Under the pieces are notes generated by a model. The model was not told the DNA's origin, did no database searches, and saw nothing but the letters and a program-made list of their open reading frames with translations. Shown here in pieces: positions 1 through 5,353 of a stretch of DNA of 5,724 nt. This stretch comes from Methanothrix sp. (GTDB lineage: Archaea; Halobacteriota; Methanosarcinia; Methanotrichales; Methanotrichaceae), in assembly GCA_012798025.1 (NCBI GenBank), contig JAAZNX010000096.1, positions 1 through 5,724 on the forward strand. The letters are read 5' to 3'. How positions within the stretch are numbered: the first letter of the stretch is position 1; the number at the start of each line of letters is the position of its first letter. The translations under genes and the position numbers were made by a program.

Positions 1-1680
1 CACATCCCGCAAGTACCTACGCTCCCCACGGATGACGAATGCGCCCTTTTTCAGAAACTCGCCGTGCTCAGGAGTCTTTGTGACCTGGTCGCCCTTGATC
101 AGGTAGCAGTCCCCTGCAGCAAGGCCTGCCTTCCAGACGGATGAGTAGCTCACTGCAAACTGTGCAGCCTCAAGGATTGTTCTCTCAGGAACCTCCTCCC
201 CCTCTGTCTTTATCACAGCGAGCGGAGCTCCGGGTGCATCGGTGTGCAATGCCAGGTCACGCCTCTCTAGGTATTTGGCGTAGATCTCTTCGTTGCTCTC
301 TGCATCCCGCCCGCCTATCACGAGGAAGCCGTCAGAAGAGTAAAACCACCGGAATCTCTCAAACCACTTGGGTTTTCTGCGCCTGATAGCATGAGCGTGA
401 GCGCGCACTTTCTTTGGACCTGCAATGCCAGCTCGCAGCTCCTCTGTGATGGCCAGTGCCTCTCTCGCACCTGCAGCCTTCCTGCCCATCTCCTTGGCCT
501 TTTCATAATACCTCTGTGCATTTTGTGCAACGCTAAGAGCTGCATTCAAATCCAGCTCAGCTCCCTCAAGCAGAACCCTCATCTCGCCCAATCCATCCAG
601 GGACAAGATGATCTTCGCCGATGAGATGCCTGAGCCACTGATCTTCTCCCAGATCTGATTGTAGGAGAAGCCCTTGGCCCTGGCATCAGATACGATCTTG
701 AGCAGATGCTCAATTTGGCCGTACATCTGGTAGACCAGCTCACCTTTCTGGATCAGGGCACGCTCCTGGGCTTCGAACTCCTCCACAGCCCTGCGCTGCA
801 TCTCGATCCTGCGATCCAGTGGGTCTTGAGGAGATGCCTCTGCCTCCAACTCCACAAAAAAGTCATCCAAAGCCTCGCTAAATGTGGCAAATCGCTTCAG
901 CTCCAGGCCCTCGTAGAGCTTGAGCGGCCTTGGGAGGACATCGATGGGCTCGCCCTCCTGGAGTACAATGTGCGGGTCAAGAGACCTGTCCGTGAAGACA
1001 TCCTGCAAAGCCTGATGCACCCGGCCGATCTCCTCCGCATCCAATTCAGCCGCAGGCTTGTTCTTATCCACACTGGCCCGCAGGCAGACCTCCTCTCCGT
1101 AGGTTCCACCCATGTTCAATCCGCGCACAAGAGATCTCACCAAGTCCTGACCGGCTGTGGCAAGCCAGCTCGAGAGCTCTTGCACTGTGATCGTTCTTGG
1201 ATCAAGCTGGCCTGGATGATAGAGGTACTTTTCTCCAGCTGCCATCTTTCTGCCCCTGTAGATCATCTTTCGGAGCATGCTCTGGATCGTCCTGGATTCG
1301 TTCAGCAGCACCATGCTCCCCTTCGGAAACAGCTCGACGATGAGATAGTTGCGTCCTCCGCCGCGCTCTACAGCGATCTCAAGGACGCGGTCAAAGTCAT
1401 GCTGCCTGATATCCACGATCCTGCCTCCGGATAGGTGGCTTCTGAGCATGGTGGGAAACTGAGGCGGCGTCTTTGAGGCAGGACGCTCTTTTTTCGTGAT
1501 GTGAGCTCGCTTCCCGGCCTGCAGGAAAAGATCGAGCCTGCCTTCTGCAGGAGACTGGACCGTCAACCAGATCTTGTCCGAGGATTGCTGATAGGCCTTG
1601 CCGAGGAAGCCGCCCAAGATTCTATCTCTCAGCTCGTCGACCATGGCAGCGACGTCCACGTTGCTCATAGCCTTCTTCAT
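1..1680 (-). CDS. rqcH: RqcH/Rqc2/NEMF-family ribosome quality control protein (C-terminus outside window)
   Basis: 560 uninterrupted codons read from ATG 1680 down to the window edge; the family is usually about 650-700 residues, so the C-terminus is missing. The family binds 60S/50S subunits carrying stalled peptidyl-tRNA and, in bacteria and eukaryotes, recruits tRNA to extend the nascent chain without mRNA; tailing by the archaeal protein is not assumed here. Visible parts: an N-terminal NFACT-N domain with HDFDR at 94-98, whose D97-R98 matches the DR pair needed for tRNA binding in bacterial RqcH; a charged, helical, coiled-coil-like stretch around 285-330 and 380-425; and an NFACT-R/DUF814 domain with WFYSSDGFLVIGGRDA (445-460), NEEI (463-466) and GAPLAVIK (484-491). 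The N-terminus MKKAMSNVDVAAMV is typical of archaeal members and supports this start, although the frame stays open a little further upstream. No SD is present; a TATA box lies 27 bp upstream. It is divergent from the Mut7-C gene. Confidence 0.96.
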   Translation of the reverse strand, partial: MKKAMSNVDVAAMVDELRDRILGGFLGKAYQQSSDKIWLTVQSPAEGRLDLFLQAGKRAHITKKERPASKTPPQFPTMLRSHLSGGRIVDIRQHDFDRVLEIAVERGGGRNYLIVELFPKGSMVLLNESRTIQSMLRKMIYRGRKMAAGEKYLYHPGQLDPRTITVQELSSWLATAGQDLVRSLVRGLNMGGTYGEEVCLRASVDKNKPAAELDAEEIGRVHQALQDVFTDRSLDPHIVLQEGEPIDVLPRPLKLYEGLELKRFATFSEALDDFFVELEAEASPQDPLDRRIEMQRRAVEEFEAQERALIQKGELVYQMYGQIEHLLKIVSDARAKGFSYNQIWEKISGSGISSAKIILSLDGLGEMRVLLEGAELDLNAALSVAQNAQRYYEKAKEMGRKAAGAREALAITEELRAGIAGPKKVRAHAHAIRRRKPKWFERFRWFYSSDGFLVIGGRDAESNEEIYAKYLERRDLALHTDAPGAPLAVIKTEGEEVPERTILEAAQFAVSYSSVWKAGLAAGDCYLIKGDQVTKTPEHGEFLKKGAFVIRGERRYLRDV

Positions 1681-1703
1681 ACCCGAGAGGTCGTTATCAA
1701 TCG

Positions 1704-1710
1704 ATAAATA
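1704..1710 (-). promoter_or_regulatory. TATA box of rqcH, predicting a leaderless mRNA
   Basis: On the minus strand the sequence reads TATTTAT, centred about 27 bp before the A of the rqcH ATG at 1680. Archaeal transcription usually starts about 25-27 bp from the TATA centre, so the first transcribed base would be at or next to the start codon. This fits the absence of any SD before rqcH. The box also lies inside the 52-bp gap shared with the divergent gene. Confidence 0.55.
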
Positions 1711-1723
1711 GTTGCGGTTGCAA

Positions 1724-1727
1724 GGAG
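1724..1727 (+). promoter_or_regulatory. SD of the Mut7-C gene, fixing a GTG start
   Basis: GGAG lies 5 nt before GTG 1733. This selects GTG 1733 over the longer reading from TTG 1712. The N-terminus it gives, MESFLVDLML, matches the family's usual short lead-in to the FLVD motif. The out-of-frame ATG at 1731 overlaps this start codon and is not used. Confidence 0.6.
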
Positions 1728-1732
1728 TAAAT

Positions 1733-2197
1733 GTGGAAAGCTTTCTTGTGGATCTGATGCTCATGCGCCTGGGACGGTGGCTGAGGCTGATGGGCCAGGA
1801 TGTGGCAAGCCCTAAAGGTTGCAGTGACGAAGAGATTTTGCAAAAGGCGATAAATGAGAAGAGAACGCTTCTCACCAGAGACAAACGACTGGCCACTGCA
1901 TGCCTTGGCTCTGGCGTCAAATGCATACTCATCAAGTCCTCCCGGATCGATGAACAGATCAAAGAGATGGCCAAGAGGGGCATCCTCCTGCGACTCGATC
2001 CCAAAAGGTGCACCATTTGCAACGGCCTTCTGCAAGAGGTTGAGCTCTCGCATGAGAATGTAGCATCAATTGAACCATCAGAAAAAAAGTTATGGAGGTG
2101 CTCCGAGTGTCAGAAGCTATACTGGAAGGGGAGCCATTGGAGAAAAATCAAGACGACTCTGGACGATATTGCATCCCAAATGGACCTGGCTGATTGA
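1733..2197 (+). CDS. Mut7-C RNase domain protein (PIN-like fold with C-terminal zinc ribbon)
   Basis: 154 residues from GTG 1733. The Mut7-C family (COG1656-type) is a PIN-like nuclease domain named after the C-terminal region of the Mut-7 exonuclease; archaeal members are stand-alone proteins of about this length with unknown cellular targets. Visible marks are FLVDLMLMRLGRWLRLMG (4-21) with acidic D7, the LLTRDKRLA block (46-54) with D50, and a C-terminal zinc ribbon with CTIC (93-96) and CSEC (123-126) followed by the family-typical YWKGSHW (130-136). D7, the acidic residues at 32-34 and D50 are the likely metal ligands by analogy with PIN nucleases. It is divergent from rqcH with 52 bp between starts. 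The spacing suggests shared control and a possible RNA-decay role next to ribosome rescue, but this link is inferred. Oligo-T tracts follow the gene. Confidence 0.9.
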   Translation: MESFLVDLMLMRLGRWLRLMGQDVASPKGCSDEEILQKAINEKRTLLTRDKRLATACLGSGVKCILIKSSRIDEQIKEMAKRGILLRLDPKRCTICNGLLQEVELSHENVASIEPSEKKLWRCSECQKLYWKGSHWRKIKTTLDDIASQMDLAD

Positions 2198-2241
2198 GGT
2201 TGGCTATCTTGACTTTGCTTTGTGATTTATCAGGCCCAAAA

Positions 2242-2267
2242 TTTTTATTATCATAATTTTTATCTTT
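2242..2267 (+). terminator. Tandem oligo-T terminator after the Mut7-C gene
   Basis: Two T5 runs (2242-2246 and 2257-2261) and a T3 run lie 45-70 bp after the stop codon, without a strong hairpin. Oligo-T tracts are the usual termination signal for archaeal RNA polymerase. They separate the Mut7-C gene from the transporter's control region. Confidence 0.6.
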
Positions 2268-2290
2268 AATTGCATTTGTAAATGATGCGC

Positions 2291-2326
2291 TTATTGATTA
2301 AAACAATAAATAATGATAATTATTGT
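2291..2326. promoter_or_regulatory. Alternating TTATTG/CAATAA half-sites, candidate operator
   Basis: Three copies of one hexamer occur in alternating orientation: TTATTG 2291-2296, CAATAA 2304-2309 and TTATTG 2320-2325. The last two form the perfect dyad ACAATAA-N10-TTATTGT (2303-2326). It lies upstream of all TATA candidates of the acetate transporter gene. The region is more than 80 percent A+T, so chance is a serious alternative. Confidence 0.3.
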
Positions 2327-2356
2327 GATTATAATTACTTAAAGCTCATTCTTTTT

Positions 2357-2375
2357 ATAATTGAGCATCAATTAT
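2357..2375. repeat. Perfect inverted repeat ATAATTGA-GCA-TCAATTAT, candidate operator
   Basis: Two perfect 8-bp arms surround a 3-bp centre. The 19-bp size suits a dimeric winged-helix repressor or activator. It sits about 30 bp upstream of the TATA-like TTTATA at 2405, a position compatible with activation or with blocking of TBP/TFB recruitment. No regulator gene is in the window. Confidence 0.4.
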
Positions 2376-2404
2376 TCAATTTTAAACCACATCCTTTCGA
2401 AATA

Positions 2405-2410
2405 TTTATA
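2405..2410 (+). promoter_or_regulatory. Distal TATA box upstream of the short ORF and transporter
   Basis: TTTATA within AATATTTATAACG predicts a start near 2433-2436. The resulting transcript would carry the 25-codon ORF at 2473 and then the transporter, giving a leader of about 135 nt. Confidence 0.4.
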
Positions 2411-2472
2411 ACGAATAACCAGCCATTAACATCTTGTTGGTGGAGGACGCCGCCTGCAATTAGGAGGGATTC

Positions 2473-2550
2473 ATGGAATTTAAAATAGGCTCAGGTCGTG
2501 AACAGTATATAATTTGCTATTTATATTTCGAGGGACTTTACGCAATTTAA
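2473..2550 (+). CDS. Possible 25-residue leader peptide or small protein
   Basis: ATG 2473 opens a 25-codon ORF ending at TAA 2548-2550 (begins MEFKIGSGREQY, ends YFEGLYAI). I do not recognise it. The case for translation is a near-ideal SD, GGAGG at 2463-2467, spaced 5 nt from the ATG; this is one of the best ribosome-binding sites in the window and it sits in otherwise AT-rich DNA. The ORF ends 19 nt before the transporter start. It could be a leader peptide coupling translation to transporter expression, a small protein, or a chance ORF. TATA-like sequences lie inside it, so it may be bypassed by shorter transcripts. Confidence 0.35.
   Translation: MEFKIGSGREQYIICYLYFEGLYAI
2506..2513 (+). 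promoter_or_regulatory. Proximal TATA box of the acetate transporter gene
   Basis: TATATAAT predicts a start near 2533-2537 and a leader of about 35 nt containing the transporter's SD. A second TATA-like TTTATATT at 2520-2527 would start near 2548. With the distal box at 2405, this gives two or three possible starts for one gene. Confidence 0.45.
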
Positions 2551-2569
2551 TTTATGAGGTGATATACTT

Positions 2570-3193
2570 ATGGTTGGAGAAGGAGCAAATAGACCAAGAG
2601 ATCTGATGCACTTGGGGCCAGTCGATTTAACTGATAAATCAGCGAACCCTGCGCCGTTAGGTTTGATGGGATTTGGAATGACCACAGTTCTCCTGAATAT
2701 GCATAACGCAGGCTGGTTCCCGTTGGACACTATGATACTGGCCATGGGCATCTTTTATGGCGGCATTGCCCAGATCATCGCGGGCATAATGGAATGGAAA
2801 AAAGGAAACACCTTTGGAACAACAGCCTTCACCTCTTACGGGTTGTTCTGGCTTACTCTGGTCTTCCTTTTATTGATGCCTAAGTATGGATGGTGGGCCG
2901 GGTCAACGAATCCCTCCATGATCGCCTATTTCTTCATGTGGGGGCTTTTTACATTCTATCTATTCTTAGGCACACTGAGAATAAATCGAGCCCTTCAGGT
3001 GGTCTTCCTCACGCTGACTGTGCTATTCTGGCTTCTGGCCATCAGGGATTACACAGGCAGCGCGGCTATCGGCACGTTTACCGGTTACGAAGGAATCATC
3101 TGCGGATTTAGCGCAATTTACGCAGCGGCTGCCCAGGTGTTAAATGAGGTTTACGGAAGAGTGGTATTACCCTTGGGCCCTGTCAAGAAATAA
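2570..3193 (+). CDS. aceP: Acetate uptake transporter, AceTr family (GPR1/FUN34/YaaH, SatP-like)
   Basis: 207 residues, full length for the family. AceTr proteins are six-helix, cytoplasmic-membrane acetate/succinate permeases or channels; the bacterial SatP structure is a hexamer with one pore per subunit. The family signature NPAPLGL is at 26-32 and runs into helix 1 ([15 protein letters not shown], 34-48). Other marks are [15 protein letters not shown] (62-76) and [16 protein letters not shown] (79-94). Hydrophobic spans lie near 29-46, 53-74, 86-103, 116-135, 141-158 and 173-192. The short N-tail and the C-terminal LGPVKK are polar. The start has a strong SD, GAGGTGAT (2556-2563), 6 nt before the ATG. 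In an aceticlastic methanogen this would import the growth substrate. It is monocistronic, flanked by a complex upstream control region and a T7 terminator. Substrate is inferred from family and presumed host. Confidence 0.95.
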   Translation: MVGEGANRPRDLMHLGPVDLTDKSANPAPLGLMGFGMTTVLLNMHNAGWFPLDTMILAMGIFYGGIAQIIAGIMEWKKGNTFGTTAFTSYGLFWLTLVFLLLMPKYGWWAGSTNPSMIAYFFMWGLFTFYLFLGTLRINRALQVVFLTLTVLFWLLAIRDYTGSAAIGTFTGYEGIICGFSAIYAAAAQVLNEVYGRVVLPLGPVKK

Positions 3194-3213
3194 AGCCTTA
3201 TCCTAGATAAATA

Positions 3214-3220
3214 TTTTTTT
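3214..3220 (+). terminator. T7 terminator after the acetate transporter gene
   Basis: A run of seven T residues begins 20 bp after the TAA stop, within AAATATTTTTTTAAAAG. It is the clearest oligo-T tract in the window and supports a monocistronic transporter mRNA. Confidence 0.65.
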
Positions 3221-3266
3221 AAAAGTGATATTCTAATTGCACGCACAGATGCTTGTCCCATAATGG

Positions 3267-3278
3267 TGATACGTATCA
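3267..3278. repeat. Perfect 12-bp palindrome TGATACGTATCA
   Basis: The dyad is perfect with no spacer, located between the transporter terminator and the yjbQ promoter, about 165 bp upstream of the yjbQ TATA box. It contains the only CG-centred core in a very AT-rich stretch. It could be a protein-binding site; function is unknown. Confidence 0.3.
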
Positions 3279-3327
3279 GTCCAGTCAATTGATTTGAATT
3301 AGATAAAATATGCTATTTTTGGATCTG

Positions 3328-3343
3328 ATTGATATATTGATAT
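3328..3343. repeat. Tandem duplication of ATTGATAT
   Basis: Two adjacent exact copies (3328-3335 and 3336-3343). A third related GATATT follows near 3352. Low-complexity AT DNA makes this a weak signal, recorded for completeness. Confidence 0.3.
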
Positions 3344-3431
3344 TATTTTAAGATATTACTTTGCAAATCCACCTTTAAATTTCGAAGTGAATTACTTTAG
3401 AATGAAATTCTCAATGACTTATACAGTAAAA

Positions 3432-3440
3432 TTTATATAT
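3432..3440 (+). promoter_or_regulatory. Strong TATA box of yjbQ
   Basis: TTTATATAT is preceded by an A-rich BRE-like CAGTAAAA and is the best box A in the window. A start 26-27 bp from its centre falls at about 3462-3464, the first G of the left arm of the inverted repeat in the next entry. The predicted leader is therefore about 79 nt. Confidence 0.65.
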
Positions 3441-3462
3441 GATCGGTGATAACTTAAGATTC

Positions 3463-3527
3463 GGATCCGGGATTGTTCACGACTTTTAAAGTCATCCATC
3501 CCCTCAAGATGAAATAGACCCGGATCC
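3463..3527 (+). promoter_or_regulatory. Structured 5' leader of yjbQ closed by a perfect 9-bp inverted repeat
   Basis: GGATCCGGG (3463-3471) and CCCGGATCC (3519-3527) can pair as a GC-rich stem around a 47-nt interior. Inside are two smaller pairings: GACTT/AAGTC within GACTTTTAAAGTC (3481-3493), and TCATC (3492-3496) with GATGA (3508-3512). A competing pairing, GGGAT (3469-3473) with ATCCC (3498-3502), would use the same G residues as the outer stem. The predicted transcription start coincides with the first base of the left arm, and the right arm ends 14 nt before the ATG. It matches no riboswitch class I recognise. The element may be a regulatory leader or a stable 5' end. Confidence 0.45.
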
Positions 3528-3541
3528 TCCCATCTAGATTA

Positions 3542-3946
3542 ATGTGGACCATGATAGAGATTGATACGAGAAAACCCGTTGATGTTATCGATATCACAGC
3601 TCATGTACAAGAGGTTCTGCAGGCGAGCGAGACGGAAAGCGGGATCTGTTTGGTTTATACTCTCCATACCACAGCGGGATTGGCAGTCAACGAGGCAGAC
3701 TCAGCTTTGATAAAGGATATTTCAAATCTCCTGGATCGAGTGGCACCTCGGGGGGCTGGATACCACCATGACCGTTCAGATGGCAATGCCCATGCCCACT
3801 TGAGGGCGACTTTGCTCGGAAATAGCGTCGTCATCCCAGTAGAACAAAACAGACTGGTCTTGGGGACATGGCAGAGAATTCTCTTCTTCGAATTCGATGG
3901 CCCCAGGCGGCGCAGGATTTTTGTCAGGGCCGTTCCGGGGATTTGA
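3542..3946 (+). CDS. yjbQ: YjbQ/UPF0047 family protein (secondary thiamine-phosphate synthase type)
   Basis: 134 residues, a normal length for this small trimeric family (TIGR00149-type). Members have reported weak thiamine-phosphate synthase activity, but their main role is unsettled. The conserved pocket is intact: HTTAG at 42-46 followed by N50-E51, then the His-rich GYHHDRSDGNAHAHL (73-87), then GTWQ (108-111) and the closing EFDGPRRRR (117-125). The histidines (H42, H75 or H76, H84, H86) are the likely metal or phosphate ligands. No good SD precedes ATG 3542 despite a predicted 79-nt leader. ATG 3551 (M4) is a possible alternative start and would give MIEIDTR, closer to typical family N-termini. 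The gene ends 3 bp from the oncoming ilvE stop codon. Confidence 0.93.
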   Translation: MWTMIEIDTRKPVDVIDITAHVQEVLQASETESGICLVYTLHTTAGLAVNEADSALIKDISNLLDRVAPRGAGYHHDRSDGNAHAHLRATLLGNSVVIPVEQNRLVLGTWQRILFFEFDGPRRRRIFVRAVPGI

Positions 3947-3949
3947 CCA

Positions 3950-4819
3950 TCAATAAATTGGCCTCCCTGTGGTCTGAGTAAGCTCTCTGAAGGCGGCCAT
4001 CAGGTCCCTTGTGATCGGTCCAGGCTTGCCTGATCCTATAACCCTGCCATCAACCTTGGTGATGGGCGCAACTTCTGCTGCCGTGCCAGTGACGAAGACC
4101 TCATCTGCTGTATATAAATCGAACAGGCCCATATCCCGCTCTGAAAGATCATACCCTCTTGCTTTTGCCACCTCGATGACCGCTTCGCGAGTTATGCCCT
4201 TGAGGTTACTTATGGTGTGAGGCGTGTAGATTTTTTGATCTTTGATGACGAAGATATTGTCGCCGCTGCCCTCAGAAATCCTCCCTTGAGGATCCAAGAT
4301 TATGGCTTCGTTGCCCCCCTTGATGTTAGCCTCGATCTTGGCCAGGATGTTGTTCAGGTAGTTGAGGCTCTTGATGTTTGGAGGCAGGGCATCTGGCGAG
4401 TTGCGGCGGACGGCGACGCTGACGGCCGTCAGGCCAACCTCGTAGAGGCTTCCATACATCGCACCCCACTCGATGGCAATAATGATAACAGTGGCCAGCT
4501 TGCATTTGTTTGGATCCAGGCCCATATCTCCAAAACCTCTGGTGACGATGGGACGGATGTAGGCATCCCTGAGGTTGTTCTTGCGCAGCGTTTCCAGGAT
4601 GGCTTCTTCCATCTCCTCCCGGGTCATGGGAACACAAAGCATGATGGCCTGGGCTGAGTCAAAGAGCCTATTGACATGGTCCTTCAGACGGAAGACGCGC
4701 CCTTCATAGGCCCTGATGCCTTCGAAGACTCCATCGCCGTACAGAAAACCGTGGTCGAAGACCGAAACGGTTGCTTTTTCAGCTGGAACGAAATCCCCAT
4801 TAATGTAAATTAGATTCAT
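3950..4819 (-). CDS. ilvE: Branched-chain-amino-acid aminotransferase (class IV, PLP-dependent)
   Basis: 289 residues from ATG 4819, the usual size for archaeal IlvE. It interconverts leucine, isoleucine or valine with their 2-oxo acids, using glutamate/2-oxoglutarate, in the cytoplasm. Visible fold-type IV landmarks are [12 protein letters not shown] (27-38), YIRP (87-90), the PLP Schiff-base lysine K150 in [10 protein letters not shown] (148-157), [10 protein letters not shown] (181-190) with E183, and TGTAAEV (244-250) near the cofactor phosphate. Paralogues such as D-alanine aminotransferase or aminodeoxychorismate lyase are less likely given the EGIRAY and K-S-LNYL context. The frame stays open 119 codons upstream, but that part has no family similarity and contains the gene's TATA box, so ATG 4819 is preferred. 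GGAG lies 12 nt before it, rather far. Confidence 0.95.
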   Translation of the reverse strand: MNLIYINGDFVPAEKATVSVFDHGFLYGDGVFEGIRAYEGRVFRLKDHVNRLFDSAQAIMLCVPMTREEMEEAILETLRKNNLRDAYIRPIVTRGFGDMGLDPNKCKLATVIIIAIEWGAMYGSLYEVGLTAVSVAVRRNSPDALPPNIKSLNYLNNILAKIEANIKGGNEAIILDPQGRISEGSGDNIFVIKDQKIYTPHTISNLKGITREAVIEVAKARGYDLSERDMGLFDLYTADEVFVTGTAAEVAPITKVDGRVIGSGKPGPITRDLMAAFRELTQTTGRPIY

Positions 4820-4849
4820 ACTGCATCTCAACTCCGCACAATTGCCAAG

Positions 4850-4856
4850 AATAAAT
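4850..4856 (-). promoter_or_regulatory. TATA box of ilvE
   Basis: The minus strand reads ATTTATT, centred 34 bp before the ATG at 4819, predicting a start near 4826 and a leader of only about 7 nt. Its position inside the longer open frame argues against translation from the far upstream GTG 5176. Confidence 0.5.
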
Positions 4857-5068
4857 GCGTTTTGGCCTGGGTGGATACAGGTAAAAAGGCATTTTTTGGG
4901 CATCAATGCGCGACGATGCCTCAGCCCCCTTGTGCGCGGCAACTTCCTGGCGGGCCGGGCGCAGGGCCGTGCTGGACTTTTCGGCCTGCTGAAAGGAGCT
5001 CGGAGGTCAAGGTTGCTCACAGGGCCCCCATAACAGTTTTGGCTGCACTTCTTTTCTGTTCTGATTAG
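4857..5068. other. GC-rich region without a convincing gene, upstream of ilvE
   Basis: The minus-strand frame is open across this stretch, but its translation is rich in Arg, Pro and Cys and looks like read-through of GC-rich noncoding DNA. It contains an imperfect hairpin, GGCCG 4965-4969 with CGGCC 4982-4986 (extendable by CA/TG past one bulged G), and opposed short A and T runs at 4883-4897 that could terminate transcription on either strand. No tRNA or known RNA was recognised. Confidence 0.45.
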
Positions 5069-5353
5069 ACCTCCATTTTCTTCCCTGAGCCAGAGGGCCG
5101 CCCGGAACTCCGGGTGTAAGAGGAGGAGGTCGGCCTGTGGAGATCCTACCCCGCCCCGGTAGAACATGTCAGCCACGGTGGCGGCGGATCGGTGCGCTTC
5201 GTGGGGGAGCGAGGCTCACAGGTTATGGGCAGCCCAGGCGGCGTCTATCCGAGCCTTCTCGGACTCGATATCTTCATGGAGGGGGCGGGCCTCGTGCTCT
5301 GGTAGCTCGAAGTCCGGATCCCAGGCCGGACGGTCTAGCAGGAAGTCATTCAT
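5069..5353 (-). pseudogene. Gene of unknown family interrupted by an in-frame TGA
   Basis: Reading from ATG 5353, a 45-codon ORF (starting MNDFLLDRPAW, with the acidic, helical-looking IESEKARIDAAWAA at 29-42) ends at TGA 5216-5218. The same frame then continues past the TGA with protein-like, GC3-rich sequence: a [10 protein letters not shown] block at codons 59-68 and [17 protein letters not shown] at 76-92. Coding character fades after about codon 95, near an AT-rich patch. Both parts look like one globular protein split by a nonsense change. Alternatives are a genuine 45-residue protein with chance downstream sequence, or an annotated start at GTG 5176. I do not recognise the family. A G-rich stretch (5365-5370 on the minus strand) is the only SD-like signal. 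Confidence 0.4.

Larger units (their letters stand above)
3221..3426. other. AT-rich intergenic stretch without a recognisable gene
   Basis: No coding frame or RNA gene is supportable here. It holds a 12-bp perfect palindrome and an 8-bp tandem repeat (listed separately), TCAATTGA (3285-3292), and scattered TATA-like words. The yjbQ promoter begins just downstream. Confidence 0.6.

Noticed and set aside
706..1434. 242-codon plus-strand ORF
   Set aside because: Lies antisense to rqcH, which has clear family motifs in the same interval. The translation is rich in Leu, His and Cys and has no recognisable domain.
1712..1732. TTG 1712 as the start of the Mut7-C gene
   Set aside because: It places the GGAG motif inside the coding region and adds seven residues before the conserved FLVD motif; GTG 1733 has the SD at the right distance.
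1697..2053. 118-codon minus-strand ORF
   Set aside because: Antisense to the Mut7-C gene and without motifs; it is a frame shadow.
2282..2488. 68-codon ORF upstream of the transporter
   Set aside because: The translation is Asn/Ile/Phe/Lys-rich, as expected from AT-rich intergenic DNA. There is no SD, and it overlaps terminator-like and dyad sequences.
3463..3532. tRNA or tRNA remnant
   Set aside because: The outer stem looks like an acceptor stem and GACTTTTAAAGTC like an anticodon arm, but the anticodon loop would be 5 nt, and there is no D arm, no T arm (GGTTCRANNCC) and no CCA-type end.
4217..4657. 146-codon plus-strand ORF
   Set aside because: Antisense shadow of ilvE, whose catalytic motifs are intact on the other strand.
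3950..5176. 408-residue IlvE starting at GTG 5176
   Set aside because: The first 119 residues do not resemble any aminotransferase extension, the ilvE TATA box lies inside them, and family-length IlvE starts exactly at ATG 4819.
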